A model generated the notes under the pieces. The model was not told where the DNA came from, ran no database searches, and saw only the letters and a program-made list of their open reading frames with translations. A stretch of 64,000 nucleotides of DNA, from positions 423,621-487,620 of the forward strand of contig CALNVZ010003435.1 of assembly GCA_940671915.1 (NCBI GenBank), written 5' to 3'. Shown in pieces: positions 34,096 through 47,124 of the stretch; the first letter of the stretch is position 1; every line of letters starts with the position of its first letter. The stretch is from Paracentrotus lividus. Taxonomy: Eukaryota > Echinodermata > Echinoidea > Camarodonta > Echinidae. Made by a program: the position numbers and the translations under genes.

Positions 34096-37000
34096 CTGAA
34101 AGACAAAAGGAAATATAACATGTTATACATATATTCAATTCAATTTCATGAACCTGATAGGGAAATTCTGAATGATATCAAGAGGGCTCTTATTAATGAC
34201 CCACCAATCAACATGGAGGGTTTGATCTTCTAGCCCTGAGGCAGCATCACCCAAGAAAGATTGAAGGGTCTCAACACTGCCGAGGTCGATGTAGATACCC
34301 AAAGTTGAATATCCCACAAAATACAAAAAAATCACTACATTGTAACTTCTCTTGAAATGAAATCTTGGCATGTCAATGTGTCTGATAATAAAATCATAAA
34401 TCTTAAAAATAGGAATTGATCTAAACATTGTTAAATTTCGCATCACAAATTGCCGCTGCGTGTAATGCATGTATCTCATAGGTAGCAATGCTTATGGCAA
34501 GGGAGGGTGTTATGAATGTTCATTTAGAAAAAGGGTAATTTATAGATTCATAATTGTCTGAAGCAAAAGACTAAGCTGTCCTTGTGAGTGCCTTCAAGCA
34601 CTCACTATAGCCATTTGTATGTATGATCATTTTGCCTGACATAGCACAGTGAGCAGCCAGGCTGGTGTGTATTGTGTGGCTGACTGACAAGTAAGATGGT
34701 GTTTTAACATAAAAGTTATTTGTGGAGAATCTTCTGCAACGTTATTTTTGTAATTCTCTTCCCTCGAACCTTAAACTATTTTTTACTATTAACAATACAG
34801 TCCATGATTATTATACAGGAAAATGCCAATAGTGTCACCTTTGGAATGTCTCTTCTGCTAAAAATAACACGTCACTGCCGTTATGTTGGGCCAAAATTGG
34901 AATTCTTAACTTCTTCTTTGCATTCTATTCGATCATTTAAAAAGACTATATAAAAACATCTTCTCTCTTATATAAATCTTAGTCATGTGTGGGGCGGGGG
35001 GGGGGGGGGTAGGGGTAGGGAGTATGGTCCTTGTCATCCGTCTTCCATACTTATATGCAATCCATACTTTTTACTTTTAACTTGCAATTAATTATTTGTT
35101 GTTTTAAGTGCGCTTGGTTCAGCCAGACTTTCAAGCCTTATTGGCTTTTACGGCTGAACCATTTTCCATGTATGTTATTATTTGCTAGTATTTTTATATA
35201 CATTTATTGTAATTTCTTATATTTCCTATGTATCTTTTTGTCTATATGTTTTTCAATGTGTATTTTTATTGTATATATATTGTATTTTAACATAGAAATA
35301 AATAAATTTCAATTCAATTTATCCACTTGGTTGCGGACCATGTAATATTACGTGCTCATGCTTTTGTCTGAGCTTCGTCTGTTTTGACACACCAGCGCCG
35401 CGCTGGTCATACCCGTACTGTGCAATTAGCACCATGCAGCAGTCAAGTGGTTAAGAAACCTCATCCTGGGATGTTTTTTGTTTAGAAGAAGCTAAAAGCA
35501 GCCTCACACTTGTACAAGCTTTCGTCACATCTAGATTGGACACCTGCAACGCACTTCTCACCAATCTCCATGCAAATAACCTCAACAAACTCCAAAGAAT
35601 CCAAAACATAGCAGCCAGAATCACAGAGAGAGCAACTTGACAAACTCACACTATGCCCCTTCTTCAAAACCTCCACTGGCTCCCTATCAGTCAATATATC
35701 TTCTTCAAAATTCTTCTCCTGACCCACAAGTGTATCTCTGGCTCAGCCCCCACTTATCTGTCTGAACTCATTCATCCATGTATGTCGGCCCGTGTTCTCA
35801 GGTCCCAGAACAAACATCTTCTTCAAGTTCCTCGTTTCAACACCCAGTCCTATGGCCAAAACTCCTTCACTGTTGCAGCACCCACCCTGTGGAACTCTCT
35901 TCCTGTTGTGATCCGGGCTGCACCAACCATACAGACATTGAAGACACGACTTAAGACATACTTATTTAAAAACTAGTTCATATTACTTTATTTTCTTTTG
36001 TTAGTTTATGTATAATGAGTTCTTATTTTCTTGTTTATTTAGATAAGTTATTACAATTACAGTATTTTAATCATGTGCATATATTTTGTAAAGCACATAC
36101 AGACCCTGGTATTATGCACTATAAAAGCATAAATTATTATTAAATTATTATTATTAAGGAGGCAAAGAGATGCTGAGATAAGTTGCGAAGTTTTGGAAAT
36201 AGACGAGGAATTTCAACAGACCTACATTAATCCTGAAGTGGTATCATTAGCTGAACCTAGAGGAAGTCCGAGCAACAAAAAAATGTCCGTCACCGGACAA
36301 GTGACAAAGATTGGTGATATTGTGGTTACCCCAACCTTTAAATAGCCAAAGCTAGAGGAAGTCCTAGCAACAAAAGAAGGTCCATCACCTGACAAACTGT
36401 CAAAGATTGGAGATATTGTGGTTAACCCGACCTCTAAGAGACGCAAGGTAGAGATAACAAAAAATGGAGTTAAAATAGAGCTCAAATTGTGGGATGATGT
36501 CACCGAGAAGGATTTCTCCATTATCGAAGAAGGAACTAGCGTATTCATAAACACAGTGGTAACAGGGGAATGGATGGGCTACCTATCATAGACATGCAAT
36601 TCAGGCATTCAGCCAATGGAAGAAGAACTCAATGAATCCGAAGGAACCGTGATCGCTTGCAGAGAGAACGCAGGACCAATAGAAGAAGAACTCAATGAAT
36701 CCGAAGGAACCGTAATCGCTTGCAGAGAGAATGCAGGACCAATAGAAGAAGAACTCAATGAATCCGAAGGAAACATAATCGCTTGCAGAGAGAATGCAGG
36801 ACCAATAGAAGAAGAACTCAATGAATCCGAAGGAACCGTGATCGCTTGCAGAGAGAATGCAGGACCAATAGAAGAAGAACTCAATGAATCTGAAGGAACC
36901 ATAATCGCTTGCAGAGAGAATGCTGGACCAATAGAAGAAGAACTCAATGAATCTGAAGGAACCATAATCACTTGCAGAGAGAATGCAGGACCAATAGAAG

Positions 37001-40000
37001 AAGAACTCAATGAATCCGAAGGAACCATAATCGCTTGCAGAGAGAACGCACGACCAATAGAAGAAGAACTCAATGAATCTGAAGGAACCATAATCGCTTG
37101 CAGAGAGAATGCAGGACCAATAGAAGAAGAACTCAATGAATCCGAAGGAACCGTGATCGCTTGCAGAGAGAATGCAGGACCAATAGAAGAAAAACTCAAT
37201 GAATCTGAAGGAATCGTGATCGCTTGCAGAGAGAACGCAGGACTATTGGAAGAAGAACTCAATGAATCTGAAGGAACCGTGATCGCTTGCAGAGAGAATG
37301 CAGGACCAATAGAAGAAGAACTCAATGAATCTGTAGGAACCGTGATCGCTTGCAGAGAGAATGCAGGACCAATAGAAGAAGAACTCAATGAATCCGAAGG
37401 AACCGTGATCGCTTGCAGAGAGAATGCAAGGAACCAATAGAAGAAAACTCATGAATCTGAAGGAATCGTGATCGCTTGCAGAGAGAACGCAGGATATTGG
37501 AAGAAGAACTCAATGAATCTGAAGGAACCGTGATCGCTTGCAGAGAGAATGCAGGACCAATAGAAGAAGAACTCAATGAATCTGAAGGAACCGTGATCGC
37601 TTGCAGAGAGAATGCAGGACAAATAGAAGAGAACTCAATGAATTGAAGGAATCGTGATCGCTTGCAGAGAGAACGCAGGACTATTGAAGAAGAACTCAAT
37701 GAATCTGAAGGAACGTGATGCGCTTGCAGAGAGAATGCAGGACCAATAGAAGAAGAACTCAATGAATCTGAAGGAACCGTGATCGCTTGCAGAGAGAACG
37801 CAGGAGGTTTTCACAGAATGATGGAATGATAATGGCATCATTACAGACTCGGCTCTTTTTTTCACATCCAATCCTTTATTTGTCCAATACAGACAACTGA
37901 AAATTCAAGATATTCACAAATATTAAGTTGCCATCTTTATGTTTTCTTATTTACACAATTTATTACCAAATTTTAAACAACTGTTTAAGAGAACCATCTA
38001 ACTGTTCCATACACAACCAGACAGTCAAACCATATTCGTATCCCCAAATTTAATTATGAACTTTCTTGTTCCACAATTATTTTCATTGGTCTGAAGCTAA
38101 GGATTTGTTTAGATCCTGATATCAAGAGTTGCCCAACTTTGTCTAGTTTTAAAAAGATGTATACAAATAAACTAAATAAGTCCTATACACCCTGAGTCTC
38201 CTTATTATTTCTGAATGACTATTTGCCTGTTTATGTCTGTTTATTTGTTTGTTGGTTTATGTTTTTGCATATCAGTAATATCAAATGTCAATATGTTGGG
38301 ACCAAACCCTTGACAGGCCCTGGGCCTTTGTAAGTCCCTCCACTTTTTGATATATTGTTATGTTCTGTACTTTGTTTATCCACTGTTATTGTATATACAT
38401 GTATAATGATGTCTATTTATTGTTACATTATTGTTTTTGGATTGACTTGTGCCATTTTGTTTTAAATTTTTTATTGAATTATGGAAATAAAGGAAATTGA
38501 TTTGGATTGACATGAAGAAAAGATTGATAATGAAAAGAAGAAGAATCAATTCAAGAAAATAAAAGACAGACATTCCGTAAAGACCTTTGTTTTCTGATTA
38601 TTTGAGTATGCGACCCATTTTGTCTGACATAGCACAGTGTACAGGCAAGCTGGTGTGTATTGTGTGACAGACTGACAAGCAAGATGGTGTTTTAACATGA
38701 AAGATGTTTGTGGTGATTCTTCACGAAACCTCATCCCATGATGTTTTTTGTTTAGAAGAAGGTAAAAGGAGGCAAAGAGGTGCTGAGAAAAGTTGCGAAG
38801 TTTGAAGTAGACAAGGAATTTTAAGACCAAAATCAATCCTGAAGTCCCATAAAGACTTTTGTTGTCTGATTATTTGAGTATGCGACCATAACTACAACTA
38901 CAGAGGGCATGATCATTCCAACGTACCTGAGCGTGAAGTCATAAACAAAGCGCTGCCAGAGGGCATGTAGCTGACTCTTCAAAGACCTATCTTGAGGTAG
39001 GAATACAGAACCACCAGCAGCACTATCAAGAAAAGACAAGAGATAAGAGATGAACAGAGTCAGAATTATTAGTACAGTTTGACCTCGCATATGCGGCCAT
39101 CATTTAATTGGAGTCATATATCAACCAGCCATGCTGAAGAAGGATTTTCTCTTTCATTCCTAATTAAACTCATAAAAGCCTCACTTTTCTCCTGTCATTC
39201 ATAATCAGATTGGAGCTGGTCCCAATAAGGCCAGATAAGCGAGGTTGGATTGTAGAGGTAGTACTTTTATTGTTTCTAGGACAACTACCTCCTGCCAAAA
39301 AGCTACTACTTCACCCTATACCTAACCATAACCCTTTTTTGTGGGGGGGGGGGTAGTTTTCCTGGGAGGGGGTAATTTTTGCCTTGGGGCCGGTTGTCTT
39401 GATAGACCTAGTATTAAAATAAGGCATGGAACTGACTTTTCAAAGTTTTACATGTATCTGTCAGAAAAAACAGAAATGAACACACTTATATTAATTGATT
39501 ATGATTATTATTTTTGCTGCCTCCTTGCTGGTCTTCCAGTGCTCTGTTAAATAAAGACTACATATCAATTGCAAATCATCATCGATGCAAAAATTTCAGG
39601 TACAAAAGTCCCACGTAGAACCAATGAAATAGGTTCTTTTTTTTTTCAAATTTGCAATGGTTTGGAACTCCTTATGTTACCGGGCACTGGACCAGAAACT
39701 CTGTAAAAGAATTTATTGTGAATCTGCCACTTACCACCTGCCCATGGTGACTAGATAATCCACTGGCGTACCCAAGGCCCGATCTATGTATCGCACTGTG
39801 TTCATGTTCCTAATAAACATAGAGAATGAAAAGTTGCTATACGCATGGAAGCACAGTCTCAAAGTTACTGCTATACACAAAGAAAATAATAATAGTTTAA
39901 CAGGATTCAAACTCTATACATGTACCTACATGTACATGAACTTGCGATCGCAGGGGCTGAGGAGTGTTTTTGAAAGTAGAGGGGCTGAGCCAAAATATTA

Positions 40001-41907
40001 TTATTATATATATATATTTTATTTATTTTTTTTTTTTTTGGGGGGGGGGGGGACTAAAAAAAAAAAATCATAAATTTATGGTCACTTTTGCATTTTTGCA
40101 CATGTTTGCTGAATCCCCCTGGCCCCTACATCAACTAATCCCCTAAAACACAGCATATCCATACGAAAAAGTATTAAAAAACTTGCAAGGGGGTGTTTCA
40201 CCAAGGCTTTCATATGTTACAAACAATCTGAAATATGAAAAGCAAAATGAAATGCCTTCTTTCTGAGACTTATTGTATTTTACTGTATTTCTCTTGAATG
40301 TGTACTAAAAATAACCAACACAATGAAAATGTTTGTTAATTTCCATAAGGATATAAAATAAAAATTGAGTGACCCATTTGGCTCTTCATAAAACTTACAA
40401 ACAACTAGCTGAAATGCCTAAAAGAAAAGCAAATCATTTTCCAAATTGCTATACCACTTGAATCAACATTATTTTGATGGCTTACAAAAGAAGTTTTCAC
40501 CACACTTTGATAAGTATGCTGCACTTACCTGAAGATGAGGAACAGACATTTTGGGAAAGACGCCATGAATTCGTTCATCCTCTCTTGAAACTCTTCTATC
40601 TTGTCCTCCATGCTGTGCATCTGATCACGGATCTCCCGATGCATCCTGCGCAGCTCCTCGTTGGAAAGGTTAAAGGTCATATGGTCTCCTCGTTTGGCCT
40701 TCATGTTCAGAGGTCGCTGGATCAGCATCATGGCAAACATCAGATACTCTATAATAAATATTAACAGCCATTACTTTATCTAAATATAGTGCCTTTTCGC
40801 AAGTACATGTAACTGCCCAAAGCGCTTTACAGTGTACTATAATAAAATTGGTCATAGTTGTTTGGGGATAAAAAGTTGTTTGTTTGNNNNNNNNNNNNNN
40901 NNNNNNCCCCCCCCCCCCCAAAAAAAAGAAAAATTATTCTTCAACAACATTTTTAATATTTTGAATCCCATTTGTTGGGGGCCCGTAAGTTATTGTGATT
41001 TGACTCCATACGATTGATTTAAATGTCTTAGTGCAATGTCTGTTAGGATTAAGGTTAGTTTTAACAACATATACTTGCTTGCCATTTCATAGGAAATGAA
41101 ATATTTGCATGAAATTTGCTCCCACATTCCCTTCATTGTCATTTGAGCTGCAATAATTAAAAGACCCATGTTTTCATATTTGCATACCTAATCTAGAAAA
41201 TTACCATAGATTTGCCAATCACTCCTAGAGTACCGAAGACATCATAATCATCATTAACATTCCTTCTATGCCAAAATAAATGGTATGTTTTTCATGCCTC
41301 GTTCAATATGATTAGTATGACCATCATCATCATCATCATCATCATCAGTGTCATCATCACCATCATTATCATCATTATTATCATCATTATAATCATCATT
41401 ATCATCATCACATCATCATCATTATCACCACAATCATGATGATCATCATCATCATCTTCATCATCACCAACACCATTATCACCATCATCATCATCATTAC
41501 CATCATCATCGATCATTACCATGATCATTGTCATCATCACCATCACCACCATCATCATTATAGTCATCGTCACCATCATCCTTATCATCATCATCATCAT
41601 CATCAACATCATCATCATAACATCATCATCATCATTACCATCATCATCATTACCATCATCACCACCATCATTATCACCATCATCATCACCATCATCCCCA
41701 TCACCACCACCATTTACATCGTCACCTCCATCATCACCGCCACCACCATCATTATCATCATGATCATCATGATCATCACATCATCATCTTTGTCATCATC
41801 ATCATTACCATCATCATCATCATTATTACCATCATCACCACCATCATCTTCATCATCACCATCACCATCATCATCATCATCATCATCATCATATCATCAT
41901 CATCACT

Positions 41908-41938
<31 letters not shown>

Positions 41939-41988
41939 CCATCATTATCATCATCAGAATCAGAATCATCATCACCATCATCATCACC

Positions 41989-42020
<32 letters not shown>

Positions 42021-45000
42021 CATCATTACCATCATCAATAATAATAATAATAATAATAATAATACACTATTTATATAGCGCAAAATGATTGATTATTCCC
42101 CTAAGCGCTGTACAAACAAAATAGGTAATACAAAAGATATAAGTATAAATAAAGTAGTTAATGTGATATAAATAACTCACATATTAAATTACATGTGCTA
42201 ACAACATACAACATATTGCAACAAACAAAATAGTAAGGACAATATAGTATGATTAAGTAAGACGGAACAGGTGGGTTTTCAGCATGGACTTAAACCTACA
42301 AAAAGTGGATGCATGTCTGATGGATTGAGGGAGATTGTTCCAGAGATGAGGTGGTGCTGCCGAGAAAGATCTGCCACCATAGTAAGAAGTGTTTGTCTTG
42401 GGTGGAAGAAGTAAGGCTTGGTTGCTTGAGCGGATGTTACGGGATGGATGGTACGGTGTGATCAGGTCTGCTAGATCATCACCATCATCAACATCATTAT
42501 CATCATCATCATCATTACCATCATCATCATCACCATCATCAACATCATTATCATCACCATCAACATCATTATCATCATCATCATCATCACCATCATCACC
42601 ATCATTATCATCATCATCACCACCATCATCATCACCATCATCCTTCTCCTCATCAATAGTTATGTTATTGTTGTTTACCTTCAATGCCTAACTCATTGGC
42701 ATGTTGTTTCATGGCTTGCTCATTCTTCAAGATGATAGCTCTCCAATACTGCCCAAAGGCAATACGGATCCTGAAATTAACAATTAAAAGAACTTTAATC
42801 AAATCAAGACCACATGTACATGACATGTATGTTGGAGATAATAAAGATCATTTCTTTCCGGATACTTTCCTTTTACTTACAGAATTTGTTTGATCTTTAT
42901 TGTTAACCTTTGTTCACATTTAGTGAATTTATATAAACAAAATTTGTAGCAGTTGAATTTCTCCTTATGTACATTTACTATTGTAATCTATTATATGGAA
43001 ACTGTTTAAAAGTTATGTATTGTAAACATTTTCAAATTATCAATCTATAAAATGCATGGCAAATATTAGGTATACAAAAGTAGCGCCAAAATAGGAATAT
43101 CTTATCAAGTTTGGCCCAATCAAGTAAATGTGTGACTCTCCAAAAATAGAGGGGGTGTGCACCCTTTACACCCCACCTGGATCTGCCACTATAAATCATT
43201 TGTTTCATATCATTTACTCATTAAGTCCAAAGTTCAATACAGTGGAAAACTGGTTTGTTCGCATGTAAATCAAAAACAAAACAAGAAATACAAGCACGAC
43301 GAGTCAAATAACAAATAAAAGTACGCTTTACCAAAAATAGAGTCAACTTTCTGAATGAATTCTAAGGATTCTGATATTTTGTATCAATATTTATGTTATT
43401 GCTGTTTATATTGGTTCTTGAATTATATCATCTAGATTTGTTTTATGTATAGCAGCTGTTCACCAACATTTCATGTATATTTTTCCAGCATTTGGTGAGA
43501 TATTTGATGTTATATATTTTGATTTGAGTCACACTAAATCTGTAAGCCATTTTGTACACCCAGGCTATATTACATGTGTGCCTATGTACACCATTCATGT
43601 TCACTCAACTTGAGAAGCTATTGTACTACAATGGACATGCTGACAATGGATCTATTCAGGCTATGGCTCATCATTCACATTCTATCTGCAAGTCAATTTT
43701 CAACTACAACTGTGCATGCACATCACCTACATGAACATGGATATACAAATACTTCACTATCATGGATTCATTGCAAGTATTTGAAGCAACGTCAGCTATA
43801 CTACAAGAATTCAACAGCAACTTTCCAGTTCCAGTTGTTAAAGTCTGGAGACACAGATCCGAACCCAGGTCCCACAACAGATCTGCAGAGAGACCATGTA
43901 AGTCGGAATCATTGCACATCCTACGATAGAACTGGAGAACGTATTGTTTATGACAGAGATTTTCTATTACAGTGCAAACCTGCCTGCAAGAGCAGGTACA
44001 TTCTGCCTGAGACTGTATGGAATAGGATCAACGAACTCGGTATCCTGACTCATCTTCGAGGAAAAAGAGGGGGACATAATAAGAAATCCACAAATAGGTG
44101 CATCAACCATGTCCAGAAGCAGAGAGGGAGGAACGCCGCCACCTACGACCAGTTTCATATGTAAATAATTCTTCTGTAAAATCAAATTGTAATGTTTGTC
44201 TCTGGAATGCACATTCTGTAAGGAACAAAACTACATATGTCAATGAGTATGTCAATGAATACGATATCGATATCATGTTTATTACTGAAACCTGGTTAAA
44301 ACACCCAGGATGATGTGGTAATCGGGAGTGCACTCCTACTGGGTATAGCATTTATAAAATCAAAAGAAATTCTAGCACACGTGGGGGTGGTATTGGCATA
44401 TTGCACAAGTCCACATTAAGTTAATGATCAAAAGCTCCGTTTTGAGTTTCTCTACTTTTGAGTGTGTACATATTACCGAACTTATAATGTTCTGTACATT
44501 CTCTTCATTGTGTATCGACCACCACCTTCTCAGCAAATAGATACACATTGCTGATTTCCTAAAGGAATTCGATGAATATGTGTGTGAAAATATACTTTGT
44601 CAAGGAAAGGTTATTATATTGGAGACTTAATGTCCATTGGGAGATATGAAAAGAATGATGTGATTCACATGAGGAATACTATTGCATTTCCCGCTGGGTT
44701 AGTCCAGCCGTCCAAGGTCCAACACATAACATGGCTCACACTTTAGATTTGGTTTTACAAGAGAGATTCAGTGATACAAAGCTGTCATACGGTTGATACA
44801 GCAGGTGTTCTGATCATTTCATGATATGTTTCCACTGGTTAATATGAAATCAGAGCCTGTCTCCACTACTTCTTCCTTACGTAACTATCGTAAAATTGGT
44901 AAATTCAATTCACTCATGATCTTGATGAATTAGTGTCATCCCAACTTCAATTCTAGATAGTGTATCTTATTTGATTGGTATGTTTCTGGATCACTAATGT

Positions 45001-47093
45001 ACTTGATAAACCACGCTCCATCTGAACAAATCTTGCCAGTTGAGTTGCGTAGACCATGTTAATGAATCTGTCCTTAAGGCTCGTCAGTGTCGCCGTAGAG
45101 CAGAGCGCAAATGGCGTAAGACGAGAACAGACTCGGATCGTACTTTATTCAAAGAGGCTTGTAAGAATGTATGCCAACTTATTGATACTTCGAAAGAAGA
45201 TTCTTGAAAGATAGGCTAGGTTCATGTGCTGTGAAAGAGGTATATCAGATTGTCCATTCACTTTTGAATAAGAAAGTCAAACCAACTACCCTTACATGAT
45301 TCTGCATCTAGATTGGCAAATCAATTCTCTTCATTCTTTGTTGGTAAATAAGAAAAATAGAGATGAAATCGATACTTATGATATATGAATATTCAGTCCA
45401 TGATAGAATCAAAATTTCTCCTTGTTTGTAAGAATTCTTTAGAGTGCTCACACAGTTTGGATTTATTCAGGATAATCATGTCATCTACTCTAAATCCTGT
45501 CGACTTGATCCAATCCCAACATGGCTCCTGAAGGAGAACATTGATCTATTTAACCATTGTTAACAGATGTTGTAAATCAATCTCTCTCTACAGGAATTTC
45601 CCAGTGGAGCACATTCAGCAATAATTAAACCACTCCTGAAGAAACCAAGTTTAAACAAAATGATCTCAGAAATTATAGACCAGTGTCAAAACTTAACGTT
45701 AGGCAAACTCATTGAGAAAGCGGCTTGTATGCAATTAGTTCATCACATTGAAACTAATAATCTTTTTGATTCCTTTCAGTCCGCTTAACAGGTCAAGTCA
45801 TAGTACAGAGTCAGCTCTAATCAAAGTAAAAAATGACATAATGTTTGCACTTGATTCAAATCAGGTAGTCTTTATGGCACTGTTAGATTTATCAGCTGCA
45901 TTTGATACAATTGACCATCAAATATTCTATCTCGTCCTCCAAAAGAATAGGTGTCAAGTCAACAGTTTTGTCTTGGTTCAGTCGTATCTTTCTGGATGGA
46001 CATCTCAGGTTGATATTGAGGCAAATTTTCTTAATCCCACAGCACTGGAATTTGGCGCTCCCTCAGGGATCAATAGTAGGACCCATAGGACTCTATTTAT
46101 ACCCTTCCTGTTGGGATATCAACCGACATCACTCCATTGATTATCATCTCTATGCCGATGACATACAGTTATATGTATCTTTCAATCCAAAAACTCTGGT
46201 GCTCTCAATAATGCACTAACAAAACTTCAGAATTGTACAGATATTAGACAATGGATGGTAGTCAACAAGTTAAAACTAAATGATTCAAAGACTGCATTTT
46301 TCGTTGCTGCTTCTGCTCACAAATGTGTGCTATTCCTAATGTTCATCTAGATGTTGGTGGTACACATATTAGCCATCTGACAAAATAAGAAACCTTGGTG
46401 TTGTATTTGATAGCCGCATGTCGTTGTCTTCATCAATACTCATATATGTAGTACGGTTACATTTTACTTAAGAAATATCAATAGAATTAGGAGGTTATTT
46501 GACCAGTCTGCCTGTCATAACGCGTTTCGTTCTTTGGTTCTTTCTCGTATTGACTACTGCAATGGCCTTCTTTCACTACTCCTTGAATCAATTAATTCGG
46601 GTACAACGGCTGCAGAATTGGCAGCTCGTTTAGTATTACAGTGTCTAGAGATCATCCATTCTCGGCCACTGTTGACACCCTCCACTGGTTACCCTTGAGA
46701 AAAAGGGTAATTTTCAAAATTGCTCTTGTTTGTTATTAAGATACTAAATAACCTAGCTCACAATATTACTTAATTGTTTGAATCTGTACAACCACACACG
46801 ATCACTTAGATCTGCAGCGATCCTCTTCATCTAACATATTCTATTACCAGAAGATATCGGTGATAGAACATTTACAGTATCTGCTTCAAAGCATTGGAAT
46901 TCATTACCACTCTCTATTAGACAGTCCCTTCAGTCGAACCTTCAAAAAGGCACTGAAGACACATCTGTTTTGTAATCTGTAGTTTGTTTGTTTTTAAAAA
47001 TAATCATCATTCGATTACATCTTGCATTGTATAATTATTATTTTATGTATTGTAAGCGCTTTGGGCCTACCGGGAAAAGCGTAGTATAAATAT

Positions 47094-47124
<31 letters not shown>

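Noticed and set aside
36609..37388. 259-residue minus-strand frame ([12 protein letters not shown] repeats) as a gene
   Set aside because: It is the antisense reading of the 63 bp tandem array. A period divisible by three keeps both strands open, and there is no non-repeat sequence, splice site or start context to support it.
41292..42041. Long His/Ile/Ser and Met/Asp frames as coding
   Set aside because: Pure trinucleotide microsatellite.
43574..46219. Frames with endonuclease and YADD motifs as host genes
   Set aside because: They are pieces of a degenerate LINE with many stops and an (ATT)n tail.
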